From NCBI GenBank assembly GCA_029379385.1, contig CM055609.1:5394001-5458000 (forward strand): a stretch of DNA of 64,000 nucleotides, in the 5' to 3' direction. This DNA is from Quillaja saponaria (taxonomy: Eukaryota > Streptophyta > Magnoliopsida > Fabales > Quillajaceae). Position 1 is the stretch's first letter, and every line of letters begins with the position of its first letter. Positions 23,503-36,750 of this stretch are shown here, piece by piece. The translations under genes were made by a program, and so were the position numbers. The notes beneath the pieces are model-generated. The model was not told the origin of the DNA, did not search any database, and saw nothing but the letters and a program-made list of their open reading frames with translations.

Positions 23503-26500
23503 TCAAATCCTCACACTAAATGAATGTGTCAAACTTCCAACATGAAGAACATGTTCTCCTAAAGCAACTTTCCTGCTTCCAAGCTCATCAACCACACTCA
23601 AATCCTTGCAAACATCCACCTTGAACCTAACTAGTGATTCTGTTCTTCCTGTCAAGAGTACCTTTTCAAAACCCACTAAGTGCTTTATAGGTGAGTTGTG
23701 CACAGATGGAGGAGTAGAGAACAAGAACACTGTATGACTAGCACTGGTTTTTCCAATGTTTTTCACTTTTAAATGAATATCAAAAGCTAAGTTTTGACAC
23801 TTCTCTTGAACAACATTGAGTGACTTGCATTCTGATGAATGACAAATGTGATCCTCTTCTAGGGGAATCGATACTGACTCGGGTGCTCGTACTAATTGGT
23901 GGTCAAATTTAGAGTAGCTTAGTCCATCTCCAAATGAAAAAACAGTTTCTCCTTTGTAAAATCTGTATGTTCTACCAGGATATCCATTGGAAGCATCTGG
24001 TCTCATGTTCATGTTTGTCATTGGTACCTGTTGCACATATGAATTTGGATACCATGTCATGGGTAGTCTTCCACCTGGATCAGAAACTCAATCGTAAGTT
24101 ACAGTCTTGCTCTTAATCATATTTGTAACTCAAGGAAATAATGCCATAGGTAGACTTACTTGGATTATGAAGCCCGAATATCACATCTGCTATGGCTGCT
24201 CCACCAGCTTCACCAGGGTAACCAACCCATAGGATGCTTGTAATTTTGTCATTACTTTTTGCAAATGACACATCGAATCCCCCTCCAGACATTATGACAA
24301 GAATCACTGGTCCCTTGGATGCATTTGCAACTTCTGTCACCAAAAGTTGCTGCTGTCCTGGAAGAAGAAGGTCAAGTCTGTCACGACTCTCTGCCTCTAT
24401 GGATTGATCTGCACCCACTACAAGCACAGTGGCATCTGCAGAAGCTGCTATAGTTTTAGCATCATCTACCTGTGCAGTGCCGCAGGCCACATTAGCGCAG
24501 CCGGGTTGATAAGTTGTAGGAACTGAGGCTGCTAGGCCTTGCAAAGGAGTTACATAATTGCACGGGATTCCTGCAAATTTTTTAGCAATTTGAGACACAA
24601 TTCAGCTCCCATTTCAAACTCAACTGCTCAGTTGATTTTGCACATGTATAATTAAGCAGAAGGTTTCACCAAAAAGAATAGTTAAGCAGAAAGTGAACTT
24701 GACCAATTTGGCATTCTTGCAAAGTAACAAAAGGTCTATATATTCATAACAAGTCATATACCATGCTGTGGCAGCTCAATAAAGAAGGAATCCCTATAAC
24801 GAAAAGAGTTGAAAATTTGAGTACCTTCGTAGTTTCCAATCATGGTTTTTGTGACGTTAGCATTCGGTCCTATGACAGCCAAAGATTTTATGGCTGCTTG
24901 ATTAAGCGGTAGCGATCCTGGAGTGTTTTTAAGCAATACAATTCCTTGCCTTGCTGCTTCACGGGCCAATTCTTGGTTCTCTGCTGTGCAGACATCCTTT
25001 GGACCAAGCTTTCCATAAATCTGCTTGCTTGGATCACCATCAAAGAAGCCAAGCCTCATCAGAGTAGCGAAATTGTTTGAGATGGCCTTGTCAATGGGTG
25101 CTTCAGTAAGAAGTCCTTTATTGACAGCATCTTCTGTGTGTTCGCCTAGGAAACTTCCACAGTCGAGATCCAACCCTGTTGAAAGATAACATATAATAGA
25201 AGTCATTTAGCAAAGGTTATGTCGATTTTCTGGATTGAAAACAACAAAAAACCATTGTAAGCAAGAATATTGCCACAATTCTGATTGAACATGGAGTTAC
25301 CTGCCAAAATAGAAACTGCTGCAGCCTCCTCTGGAGTCTTAGTGTAATGCTGGTCATTGAATAACACTTTTACTGAATCACAATCAGACACTATGTATCT
25401 GCAAATAGCAAAGTACTTAAATGTTAAGTCTACAGTCAGAAGGTTGGCAAGTAAAACAAATTATTATGCAAGAAATGATTCAAGAGAAATGAAGATACCC
25501 ATTTAGTTTCCATTCGCCTCGGATAACCCCTGCAAGGAGGTCAGGGTCTGCACAAGTTGGCTTTCCATTAACCTGGTTGTAGGAACACATGACACTGGCA
25601 ACATTCCCATCAATCACACAACTCTTGAATGGTGGCTGGAAAGTATCATCCAGATCTTGCTTTGTTACCTATATAACAAGCAAAACAAGTAAAACTAGAT
25701 TTCTATGGCCCTTCCAATGAAAATATATAAAGAAATTCAGTTGAAAGTAAATTACCACAGCATTGAAGTGATAACGATCGACACCTTTCCAGTTGTCCAC
25801 ATCATAAGCTGTGTAATGTTTGCAGCACGCAGCAACCTTGAGCCTATTCGGGTTACCATCATCACTTTGTTGTAGACCTTTCACATAGCCAGCTGCATAT
25901 TTACTAGAAAGCAATGGGTCTTCTCCTGGTGTTTCCTGGCCTCTTCCCCATCTGGGATCTCGGAATATATTGACATTTGGTGACCAAAATGTCAAACCTG
26001 CTAACCCCACATTATACATAGCTCTTGCTTCTGTTGAAACTACCTGCAAAAGGAGAAAAGAAATTTACTATGATATATTTTCTAGGAATCAATTGCTGCA
26101 CTTCATTTACAACTTATTATCAAATTATTCAGCATCTGTAAATCTATTTAGAATACTATTGATAACAGTTCTCTTATAATTTTTTGCAGCAAATAATTTT
26201 TACAATACATGATACACTAACACTACAGTAAACAAATGAATTGTAATGGGAGGTTTACAATGCATCATCCTACAACAACAACGGCAACAAATCTTAATCC
26301 GAAATGATTGGGGTAAGCTACACAGATCCTCACAATGCATCACCATAAAAGAAGAAAACAAACAGAAAAGCTATGCTATGCATGCAAGTTATCTTTAATA
26401 ATTCTTAAGATTTGGTTTAACCAATAACAAGTACAATGTGCTGTTTCTGAGAAATTAGATAGCTATGTCATTGGTAATCAATCAACATCAATCACTTCCT

Positions 26501-27570
26501 TTTTTTTCTCATTTCAAACCATATTCAAGCTGGAACCCTTTATAAGTTAAACTTCAATTTTGCTAACTCTGAATTACATTAATTCAACAACTTTTATTTC
26601 CCATTTACAATTGGATAAAAGGCCAAGAATTTCACCAGAAAAGCAATTAGAGATGGTAGGCAAAGCAATAATAAATAGGCCGATCGTCTTCGTCAGAATA
26701 GATGTATATTTCATAGATATTTTTAAACCCAGAAAATTCACATTTTTGTAAATGTATCTTCTGAAGCCTTCCTTGTCATAACTGGGCTGATAGAGAGCAA
26801 ATGATAATTATACTAGAAACAACAGCAAGAATAAATGAGAAGAAAACTGATACACTAAGGCCAACTTGAAAACATTAAAAAGGTGAACTAGCTATCAAAC
26901 AACCAATACATTCAATGTGTGATACCAAAATATCCCCAACTGCAGCAACCACTCCCACTTATCAGACATATAAAATCATACTAATTTGCATTCAAAGCGT
27001 CACCAAATATTGCAAAATTTTCAAAGCAAATGGAAAAATATTTCCAACCCATTAGCAAATAGTAATTGAAAAATCATAAAGACTCACTTTTTTTATCACC
27101 CATTTTCAGAAACTAGATAGAGAGAGAAGTCTCACCCTTCCAATAGCTTCAAACAGAGAAGCATTGAACGAAGCTGCAGTGAGAATAACCTGAGGAAAAC
27201 TAGTTGCTCCAGGTACCAAACCAGTGAAACGCGTCCCTGGACCAACATTTGAGACTCCATGTAAAGCCTCAGACCACCATTCATATTTAGGAACCCCAAG
27301 ACTACTCACACTCCCTGCACTATCAACCAAAAACCCAATTTTCTCTTGCAATGTTAACCTCTTCACCAAGTCTGCAACCCTCAAATCAATCGCCAAAGAT
27401 GTGTTACAAAACCCAAAACCAGCCAAAGCTGGATTATTGGCAACATCACAGGCAAATACAGGTGATGATTGGCCAAAAACCCGGTTCGAGCCTAACAAAT
27501 TTAAACCAAGGAACAGACGAAAACAGAGCAAAACAGAGACCTTTGGTACTCTGTTTTGGGTGGAGGCCAT
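23503..27570 (-). CDS. BXL4: GH3 beta-D-xylosidase (BXL4/BXL3-like)
   Basis: A secreted cell-wall glycoside hydrolase of family 3 that trims xylose, and often arabinose, from xylan and arabinan side chains. Seven exons on the minus strand: 27136-27570, 25756-26043, 25499-25668, 25301-25398, 24825-25175, 24160-24570 and 23503-24074. All junctions follow GT-AG and the phases agree, giving 774 aa, the usual family length. Features are an N-terminal signal peptide, [34 protein letters not shown] and the nucleophile Asp in the YIVSDCDSV stretch. The second GH3 domain has [20 protein letters not shown] and [13 protein letters not shown], followed by the fibronectin-III-like C-terminus ([28 protein letters not shown]). 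The ending SFSVRI and overall wording fit the BXL3/BXL4 group. Intron 1 (about 1.1 kb) carries a small LINE insertion. Confidence 0.95.
26268..26331 (-). mobile_element. 64-bp 5'-truncated LINE insertion with 11-bp target duplication
   Basis: On the minus strand this reads as the extreme 3' end of a plant L1-type LINE: AGGATCTGTGTAGCTTACCC, a CATTTCGGATTAAG stretch and a (GTT)n-rich tail. It is flanked by the perfect direct repeat acaatgcatca at 26257-26267 and 26332-26342, the expected target-site duplication. It lies in intron 1 of the xylosidase gene, in the gene's own orientation. Confidence 0.8.
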
Positions 27571-30059
27571 TTGTGACCTTCAAAGAGTATGACTAACAAA
27601 ATGAACTACAGGAATAAGAAAAAGGGTACGTTTCCCTTGCATGTACCTTTCTATATTTATATCTAAAGTATTGAGTAAAGGAAAAGAAAATTTGGTGTAA
27701 AAATCAAATTGTTTTTTAGCAACCCGTGATGGGTAATTTTGAAGAAGAAAATGAAACTCCCACCAAATGTAGCTGTTTTGGCAGAAAGCTAAAGACCAAT
27801 GAAAAGAATCTATATGATATTTCAGGAATTCTCAATCTTATACAAGTCCGTGAAAGATTTCTAATTTTCCTAGATAAGGGAAAATTTCGTTTGGAAGCTC
27901 TCTACCTATTGAGTAAATATACCACAGGGGACTTTGAATAGTGAGATTAATTTCTTGGTAAATTGAAGAAACAGGGTCTGTGTTTTCTTGGCTGAGTCAG
28001 TAACTCACGTGAGAGATATGGCGGCTGATATTTCGGCTCTGTTGTAGGCAGCTAAGCCAGTGGATGAAGATTGAAAACAGAGAGGAGTCAGAGAGAGAAG
28101 TGAAAGGCACGAAAGGTGGAGGGTAGTGGTTCAGGTTTGCCATACAGATGGCATGGAGGATTGGGACTAAATCTTGTGAAGCTTAGCAGAGGTTCTCAAT
28201 TACCAAATTGAACTTGTGAGGCTATTGAGGCTGGTTCAAAATAAATAATTTGGGATTGTCATTTTCATGGACAATGCCCATTTGATCATGGTTTTGTTAA
28301 ATAGGAGTGCCGGTTTTATCTTATACGATATTGTAATATAACAATGAACCGATCTAAATTTAATTTTTCAAAATTTTTAATAAAATTTGAAATGACTAAA
28401 ATTTGATTTAATTTAAACCCAATTCGATTTGGTCTGAATTATACTTATATATTTTTCATAGCATTTTCTTTCTTTTTTTAATTTGGTCATAAACTAGACC
28501 CAATTTGAATTGTTTTAACTCAAACTCAATATATTATGATCTTATATGAATTTATTATTATTTATGAACTATTACAAAACAAAAAATTTCAATCTAAGTA
28601 CTAAATATCTAACCTACTTAATCTGGTGGATCAAATTACCATACCTATTAATACAACTATCTGGTAAAAATTTATTTTTTAATTTACGTTGTATTTTTTT
28701 AAGAGTGTTATGAGTCTATAAATTTGGTAAGTGATGTTATTTATATTTGTACAATACATATGAAAATCTTTATTCATAAAAAATATTTTTGTAACGCATC
28801 GTTTAGATTTAAAGTGGTGTCAACCAATTAAATATTAATTAATAAAAATTATTAAAATTTATATAGTTACAATAAAAAATATTTTATTAAAATTGAGTGT
28901 TATTTCCTACCATACAAAAACAATTGAATCTGAGCCAAGCAAGTAAAGCCGGCCGAGCCGAATCAGAAGGTAGAAAAGTCGCGGGAGGTCAGACAAGTGG
29001 CTGAATGCGGCCTTATGATTGATTATTTCCTAATACCAGTGACAATTCTCTGCAGCCGACCACACCATTAGGTTCTCTAACTGTCCAATCACAGTGTTTG
29101 GGAAAAAAAGTGAGTGGACCCAATAGAAGTATAAGATGGTCACGGGTAAAAGTGGGGTCCAGTAGTGAGTTGGCAACCAGTAGTAAGATAAGTAAAAAAA
29201 CATGTGGATGCATGTACTGTAAAGCACATTAGCAGAGCAAGTTGCAGATATTATGATCAGTAATAAATAGTAGTAGTACTAGAACACAAATACTAGTCCC
29301 TTTTGGTCTAGTAATTTATTTGTATTATTTAATAGGTGAATAAAAAAAAATGTAATTATTTTTGTTTTATTTATAGTATATTTGTAATGTATGAAATAAT
29401 ATTTATAATTTATATAACAATATTATTTTCTTAATTATATATGTACTTTTTAGTTTTGCAGTGGATGAGGCAATACACGCCTATCTGTGAGTTTGTATTT
29501 ATCTTGTATGGTAGCGTCATGTGTGGTCTAAGAAGCAATTATTGTGGACAAATTACAAAAGAATATGTTATACAATAAAGAAACATATCCAGATGATCAT
29601 CATGTAATTGATATCTAAAATACCAAACAAATCCAAATAATTATAATGGGTATGCATGCCAAGCATATAAATTAAAAAAACTATAGTATTATTGTGTGTA
29701 AAAGAACAAAACTTTAGCATAAATTACTAATACCGTGATGGATACAAAGTCTTTGTCAATCAATTGAATATTTCACACATGCCACCTTTAGTTTCAATCT
29801 TATATAGTTTGCATTGAATTCAGTTTCATTTGGCAGAATCCCATTGGCTATATAGAATTTTAAGTTGATGGTGAGTCAAAACATTGATTCTGCAGAAAAC
29901 AGACAAGGTAGGCAGAACAACCATATAATTTTTTTCTATGTTTTAGATGATTTTGGAATTGAACTTAAACATAAGATAATTAACTCTTACATTTTTTTAT
30001 GTTTTAATTTATCTCTTCATGCATTTTTATTGTTAAATTATCACATTATTTAAAAATTT

Positions 30060-30660
30060 AAACATTATAATGAATTAACTCAATACATAAATTTTTTAAT
30101 TTTTTAATAAGTATATAGATAAAAGTTGCATCTTATTTAAATTTATATAATTTACGTGTCGAGTTCACATTTAAAGAGTGTTTGAATAAATATATAAATG
30201 ACTAATTAAATGATCTTTTGACTACATGCTTAAACTATTATCATGATTAAACAGTATAATGAATTAGCCCAATACATAAATTTTATAATTTCTAAATAAT
30301 TTTGTAGATGAAGGTTGCACCTTATTTAAATTTATACAATTTATGTGTCGAGTTCACACAAAAACAGTGTTTGAATATATGTATAAATGACTAATTAAAT
30401 GATCTGTTTGACTACACTACACGCTTAAACTATTGTAAAGATATTAAAATGCATATATGAGATATTGAATTCTGATCACTTGAGAGTGTTTGAATATATA
30501 TAAATAGCTAAATGAACCTTTCACTACACACTAAAATTTTTAAATGATGTGATAAATTATTATGTATCGTATATGAAATCTTCAATCCTAATTATGTAAG
30601 AGAGTGTTCAAAAATATACAAATAATCAAATTCTCTCCCTCTACAAACTTAAAAGTCTCA
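30060..30660. repeat. Degenerate tandem array, about four copies
   Basis: Two long copies (about 30061-30249 and 30250-30435) share aatgaatta, caatacataaatttt, cttatttaaatttata, gtgtcgagttcaca, gagtgtttgaata, tgactaattaaatgatc and cttaaacta in the same order. Two further, shorter and more divergent copies near 30485-30545 and 30600-30655 keep the gagtgtt ... actacacacttaaa part. Unit length is about 187 bp, then about 120 bp. Origin unknown. Confidence 0.75.
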
Positions 30661-33156
30661 AATTCTAACTATCTTTTTTATTTAGAGTCAAATTCTTATT
30701 ATCGGTTTTCCAATTATTTTATTTTGATTTCAATAATCTCTCTTTTTGAATTTGCAAGGCGTAAACAAGAATCAAGAATGATATCTATTTTTTGATTTAT
30801 AAAACTTATAAAAAGATATACAATGAAATTAGTTGTATATATAATAAAAATAATATTAGTTTTTAATTAAAGCTTGATTGTGATTGACAATAAGACAAAT
30901 GTATTTTAGTCATGGCCACCGAAAAAATCCAGAAAAGTTTATCAAATTTCCATTTATTTGTTAGTGCACGGCGAGCCAAACAGACATTGACCTTAACTTA
31001 TTGGGGGTCATTCTCTCTTGGCTTTATATATAGATTTCATCCTCATCTAATTTTTAGGACTTTTATTGAACCAATGAGGATTAACTTTTTATTTACTTCT
31101 AGGATGAGAATTAATTAAATGTATGGTTCACTTTGTTTGGGTTCTCTTTGGAATGAAAATGACATGAATGATGAGGTACTTTTCAATGCTAAGATATCAA
31201 GTATCAATTTCTTTCCATGTATATGTTAATTACTAAAAAACAAAGTAGAAACCAAAAAAAGAGGTGCTAATTTTTAATTTAGTTTTCAAATCGTACGTCG
31301 TCATCGTTCGATAAAATTTATGAATTGAGATTATATTAATTTTTTGTTAAATTAATATCTACGTATGTATAAAAATAATTAATAGAAAATAAACTCGTAT
31401 TCTAAATTAATAAATGATATTAGAACTCATACAAGCAATGTAAAGAGAATAAAGTAAAAGTGTCTTGTCATGTTAAAAATGGTTTTGATTGAAGTAGTTA
31501 AAATTTGTTTCGTTTGAATTTCAATTGATTAGATATTTAGAGTTCAAAAGGCATTTCCCAATGGTAATATTCCATTCAAATGAGAGTTGTGACCTCTCGA
31601 ATAAGCAATATGTGAAGCAAGCCTTTCCAACTTGGCTGAACAAATTTATCTTATTGGAATAAATGTCTCTTTCACAAGGAAATTTTGAAGCACTTTGTTA
31701 ACCAATCAAATTTATTAAATGAGATTAGGTATTTTAGTGAATATAAAATGATGTCTTTTAGACAGTTGTTTCATATGCAAATTGGCAAGGCAATGAAGAA
31801 GATTTCTTTGATAAAGAGGCAGGTGAGCACTCACATGGGTTTAGTTGCTTCCCTTTCACCCAATAATGATCTTAACCAATTGACAAAAACATTATAGGTA
31901 AAAAGTATGATTGCATATAGATGATGGTGCTCTATAGAAGTGGTTGGCAGCAGGTCACCTTCATTATACGGCATTCCTATAGCTCTAAAAGCTCAAGTAT
32001 AGAGGGTACATTGAATTAAGATATTGGAAAAAGAGGTTTCAACAATATTGAAATATGTGTTTTGTTTTATTGGAGAAAAGAGAGAAAGTTAAGTAATTTT
32101 TCTTTAGAATCGTCACTATTTTCAAGAAAAATATTATCGTGAATAAGCTCATATATATTTTAGAATTTGTGTAACTAAATTAAGGATACCTAATCGTATA
32201 TAAATATTTAAATTCTCTTTTTTCTTTTTAACTTGAGACCTCGTTAAATACTCATTTATTGAGATCAACCTTTTAATTGGACTGATTGGTTTTGATTTTA
32301 GTTATTGCAACTTTTCAAGACCTACTCATGTACGGATAGAGTTGAAACTTGAAATATGAAGGTTAGTGGGGGTATGGTTTCCCTTATAGTCCTTAGTCCT
32401 TACTCCTTAAGATTTGAGATAATATTATGTTGGATTGATGATAATTACTAACTTAGCATTGAAGCTACTGGCTAGCTACTGCTTGGTCTGCCTGCCCCAT
32501 ATGTCCAGCAACGTGTGCTTTACTTTCAAACCCATCATTTCATTGATTTTCTTAAGTATCACATAGGAAATGATGCTCTGAAAATTAATTGTATTGACAT
32601 ACATTATAAAATTTTGTCCAATTTTAAAAAGATAAGAAAAAAGAATTTGATCCTCTTTATTTATTTCTCAAATCAAAAGTTCAATGAACCACATGTCATT
32701 TTACATTTTAAGGGTAAATTTTTTCTCAAATTCTTCACATTATATTTTGAAGTTCCTTATATAATAATACCAAGAAGAAAATCACTTAAAGATATGTGGC
32801 TTTTTTATTTTTCATGTCTTCATTTCTTTATGTAACATCATGAATATGTTAGTATGTTATAGTTCCATATATCCTTTAATTTTTCACAATAATATTATTT
32901 AGAAACATTTAAAAAATAAATTTGAAACAAAAACTTGCATTTGCATGGATTAAAAGCTAATATTTAAGAAGATTGTGATGGGTGAAATTGAAATTCTTAA
33001 GTGGGTTTCTTGAAAATAAATATTGATGCTCATTTAACATATCGTATAAGAATAACACAATAGTGTAACATAATAGTATAATATTATAAAGTACTTGACA
33101 GTGACAAGATAACATAAACATATACTATTGATCTCATTTTTTATTATATCTGACAG

Positions 33157-33225
33157 TATAAAATTATATAATAATGCTAAAATAATAATATAATTATACA
33201 ATCTAATATATTATATAATTTTATA
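33157..33225. repeat. 17-bp perfect inverted repeat, AT-only arms
   Basis: The arm tataaaattatataata at 33157-33173 is matched by its exact reverse complement at 33209-33225, with a 35-nt loop. Because the arms are pure A/T in AT-rich DNA, this may be chance; it could also be a small remnant of a MITE-like element. Confidence 0.45.
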
Positions 33226-33279
33226 TTACATAATTCTATAGAATAGATTTTTCTACGTTTTCATATTAAGCAAAAGCGT

Positions 33280-33317
33280 AGCCCAACAATGAGACTGAAG
33301 CCCAACAATGAGACTGA
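33280..33317. repeat. 19-bp perfect tandem duplication
   Basis: The unit agcccaacaatgagactga occurs twice in direct succession. Noncoding. Confidence 0.9.
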
Positions 33318-34391
33318 CAACTGGTTTCTATTCATCAAAGGCCCACTTTATTGATAAACCACATATGAACAGAGAATTGGTAAACATATATGTGTTGGAA
33401 AGGAAATCACAAAGATAGTGTTTGTGGTTGACATTATGGTCGAAAATGTGTGTTTTTTGAATTAAAATTTTTTAGGGCTGTTGTGAAGAGACTAAAAATT
33501 TATAAATTTTTATAAATTTATAATATCGACATAAATGTGCTAATTTTAATTGAGTCGAAAAGATAAATAATATATGTTTCTATTTAAATTTATAAGCAAT
33601 GAAAAAGGAAAGAAACCAAAAAGAATGATCCATTCCCTTGGACTTTTTTTCCTTTTCAAGTTTTTAGTTCTGATAAAAAAAGGTGGGCTGAAAATGGAAG
33701 GTATGAAATTTTGTGAATGTATGAAATTTTAATTTTATTCACAACAAATAAAAAAAAAAGAAAAAAATAAAGGGAGAGAGAACATAATAGGAAAGTGCAA
33801 TAAACATATTTCTTTCTTTTAAATTATTTTATTCAACAAATCAAACCAATGAATGAAAGATATACTATATCAAGTATCAATTACATTCACTAATAACTAG
33901 TAAGTTTTTTCCTTTCCAAAAAAAAAGTATGTCCTTATTTGCAGAAATCATATCAGAATTTTTGCATAAGAAATTAGTTACAATTCTTGACCAATCAGCT
34001 GAGATTTTAGCCTCAATAATCAGTCAAGAAACCAGCTAACCAAAATTATGTTGGATTACTCAAGTTATTAAGACTAAAATATTCTTACTCTAATGGTGAA
34101 CTAACTGAAAACTTTTCAAAATAGAAACCCAATTAAATTAATTTTACAAAATTGATATACTTGATATGTGTAATTATTAATATAAAATAATTAAGGCTGA
34201 AATTTTGGGTCAATGATTCGGTAGTGAGATATGAATCATCCAAGATTTTTGAAGAGTAATTTGTTCAAGAGATCATTAAGAAGTAATTTGTGGTAATAAA
34301 TATCACATAGTCATAGAGAAAATACAGAGATGAAAAAACTATCACACCAATGCATGACAACACAGTTACAAACCATTCATTTCAATCTTTC

Positions 34392-36750
34392 TCAGCATTT
34401 GGGTAAATCATGAGGGGGTTGAAAAATTCGATTTTCAGGAGAAGGACCATCTTTCACTAGAAATACCATAGTCATTCCCCATGTTTGATGACGCTCTATA
34501 TGGCAATGTAGCAACCACATACCTATTCATAAAGAAAGAAAAAATTTAGTGCTAGTAATTATTCACAACAGTGTTGTTCATGGTTTAAGTAAAATCTTAA
34601 AAGAAAGAGAGAATTCACAGTGAATGACAAAAAACTTTTCACCTGGATTATCTGCTCTGAATCTGACTGCAACCCAACCATTTTTAGGCACTCCAACTGT
34701 GGTTTCCTCTGGTGGGTCAATAAGATTGTACTTCAAAGGGTCTTTCTTGGGGTTAAAATTTCCAAAACCCCAGCCTACCACATAAAAACTATATCCATGT
34801 AAATGAATAGGATGGTTATCACTTGCTAACACATTTGTACCCTGCAGTATAAGCTCAACACTGGCATTGTACTCCAAAACCAACACTTTGGTACCAAATG
34901 ATGGTGTCAATAAGTATTCAGGCAGATTTTCACTTGTGTAGTTGAATTTATTTGGTGGGTTTCTTGGAAAATCCATTTCATATATACCGGGAATTTTATA
35001 GTAGTAAGCTTGGAGAAAATCAATAGTGGGTTGAACATAGCTAATGTTGTTCACACTAGCAGCAAACCTTTTACCAAATGGACCAGTGCAGGGTTTATCA
35101 GCACTGCAATTCAGTAGATTAACCGAAATGGTGAACATCAAATGAGTGTCTACTTCAGTTGCTACTCTAACTGGGAGATGTTTGCTTACTAGGCTTCTAA
35201 ATTTCTTGGTGAAGTCAGTGGAAGCTTCTGTTCTGTTATATGGAGGAAGATAAGGAGCAAATGGCTGTGGTGGGTGATGGTATGAGCCACTATATATAAC
35301 CGTGCCTGTCGTTGTTGTGTTATCAAAACCAGCACCAACTGCACTTGAATATGATCTTGCAGCCATGAAATAGTGACTTGGAGGTTGGTTTGCTTCTAAC
35401 AAAATGTCCATGGATTGTCCAGGAGTGATCATTACGTAATCTGTTTTTATTGGCTTCAAGTAGCAGCCATCTTTACCAACTACTGTCAATTTGTGTTTTG
35501 CAATGCCAAAGAACATTTCTTCATCCATTATCGCACTAACAGTTCGAAGAAGATACCTTTTTCCATAATCTACTTTCATTTTGAAAGTATCTATACCATG
35601 AAAAATGAAACTTTAATCTTTTAGGCAAGAAATATCAAATATTTGAGACAATGGAAAAGTGGTATTTTTGTCTGTTATAAATATTTTACCATTTTTGGAG
35701 CAGGGATACAGATATCCTGGTTGTCCATTTATGGTATATGCATCAGATAGTATTGGTTCTCCTCCAGTCTTATTTGCATTTCCCGGTATCTCCATGGCAT
35801 CTTTCTTCCACCACTCTCCTACAAACAAACAAACAAAAAAAAAAAAAAAAAAAAAATGGTTCCTGGATAGACAGCTTAACAAGAATCCAGAAAACTACTT
35901 TCAATGAAATTGTAGTAAGTGAAAAAAATGGAAAAAACATGTGCCAGGTCCATCTCCCCTCAGCACATTACAATGCTGCACAATGGCAAGGGGATAAATA
36001 ACAGAACTTGGGTAATAATTATTGGTCAAAATAATCCCATTTGTTCAATCCTATAGATCATGATTGTAAAAGTACCTAGTATGATTGGAATCTCAGCATC
36101 TGGCTCATGGAAGGGATAACTTGATCCACGATTTGGGTAAATGATGAATGCTCCATGAACTGTTGCTCGTGCCCACCCGCTATGAGCATGCCACCATATA
36201 GTTCCTTCTTCTGTAGTCAAGTGAACTCTGTATTTATACATTTTTCCTGGTTGAATAGGGCATTGTGTTATGTATTCAGGCCCATCTGACCATGGATTCC
36301 TCAGTTGCCTCACTCCATGCCTGCAAAAATCTCTTTTAGTCATACAAAACTACACAAAAAAATGCAGCAATTTATGCATAAAAAGCTAGATCATATACCA
36401 GTGAATTGTTATATTATATGATGCCTTGTTGTACACCTTGACTATAATTTTATCTCCTCTATTTGCTTTTAAGGTTGGACCTGGGAATTCCCCATTTACT
36501 GTCAAGATGTTCTTGGTACTACAGAGTCTAGTGTAAGACGATGATTCTACCTGCAAAGAAAAGCAAGTGCCATTTAGAAGAGTTGGCTTGTTTTTGTGTA
36601 TCTGTGAGAGAGAAAGAAATCAGGGGATAAACTACATACAACAAACTTATGGTGATGAACTTTTCCAACTGCAATGTGAATCAGAGAAACATATAACACA
36701 AAGAATACCAGAACCTTAACCATAGGAGCAGAACCACTCCTGCAGCCCAT
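34392..36750 (-). CDS. Laccase (multicopper oxidase)
   Basis: A secreted blue copper oxidase that oxidises phenolics with reduction of O2; plant members act in the apoplast on monolignols or flavonoids. Six exons: 36640-36750, 36399-36550, 36076-36320, 35690-35818, 34643-35590 and 34392-34522. All are GT-AG with phase agreement, giving 571 aa. There is an N-terminal signal peptide and the usual four copper motifs: the HWHG that spans the exon 2/3 junction, [30 protein letters not shown] and [12 protein letters not shown]. The residue ten after the type-1 Cys is Met, placing it with Met-type axial sites rather than Leu. Multiple N-glycosylation sequons are present. The second motif with W-A-R, and the short C-terminus, suggest the LAC14/15-like side of the family, but I do not assign a member number. 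The acceptor of exon 4 follows a very long poly-T tract. Confidence 0.95.

Larger units (their letters stand above)
27571..34391. other. Long intergenic spacer with degenerate repeats
   Basis: The xylosidase promoter and leader lie at the left end, and the 3' flank of the laccase at the right end. Between them I see no supported gene. Noted contents are a degenerate tandem array at 30060-30660, a 19-bp tandem duplication at 33280-33317, a 17-bp inverted repeat at 33157-33225 and a somewhat GC-richer stretch near 28930-29230. Open frames at 27726-27941, 30912-31118, 31685-31897 and 32515-32835 show no family features that I recognise. Confidence 0.55.

Noticed and set aside
31550..31920. Possible retrotransposon or gene relic
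   Set aside because: Several short frames look faintly coding, but I could not match any element or family and found no terminal repeats.
32515..32835. 106-residue plus-strand frame in the long spacer
   Set aside because: Composition is that of AT-rich noncoding DNA (Phe, Ile, Lys, Tyr).
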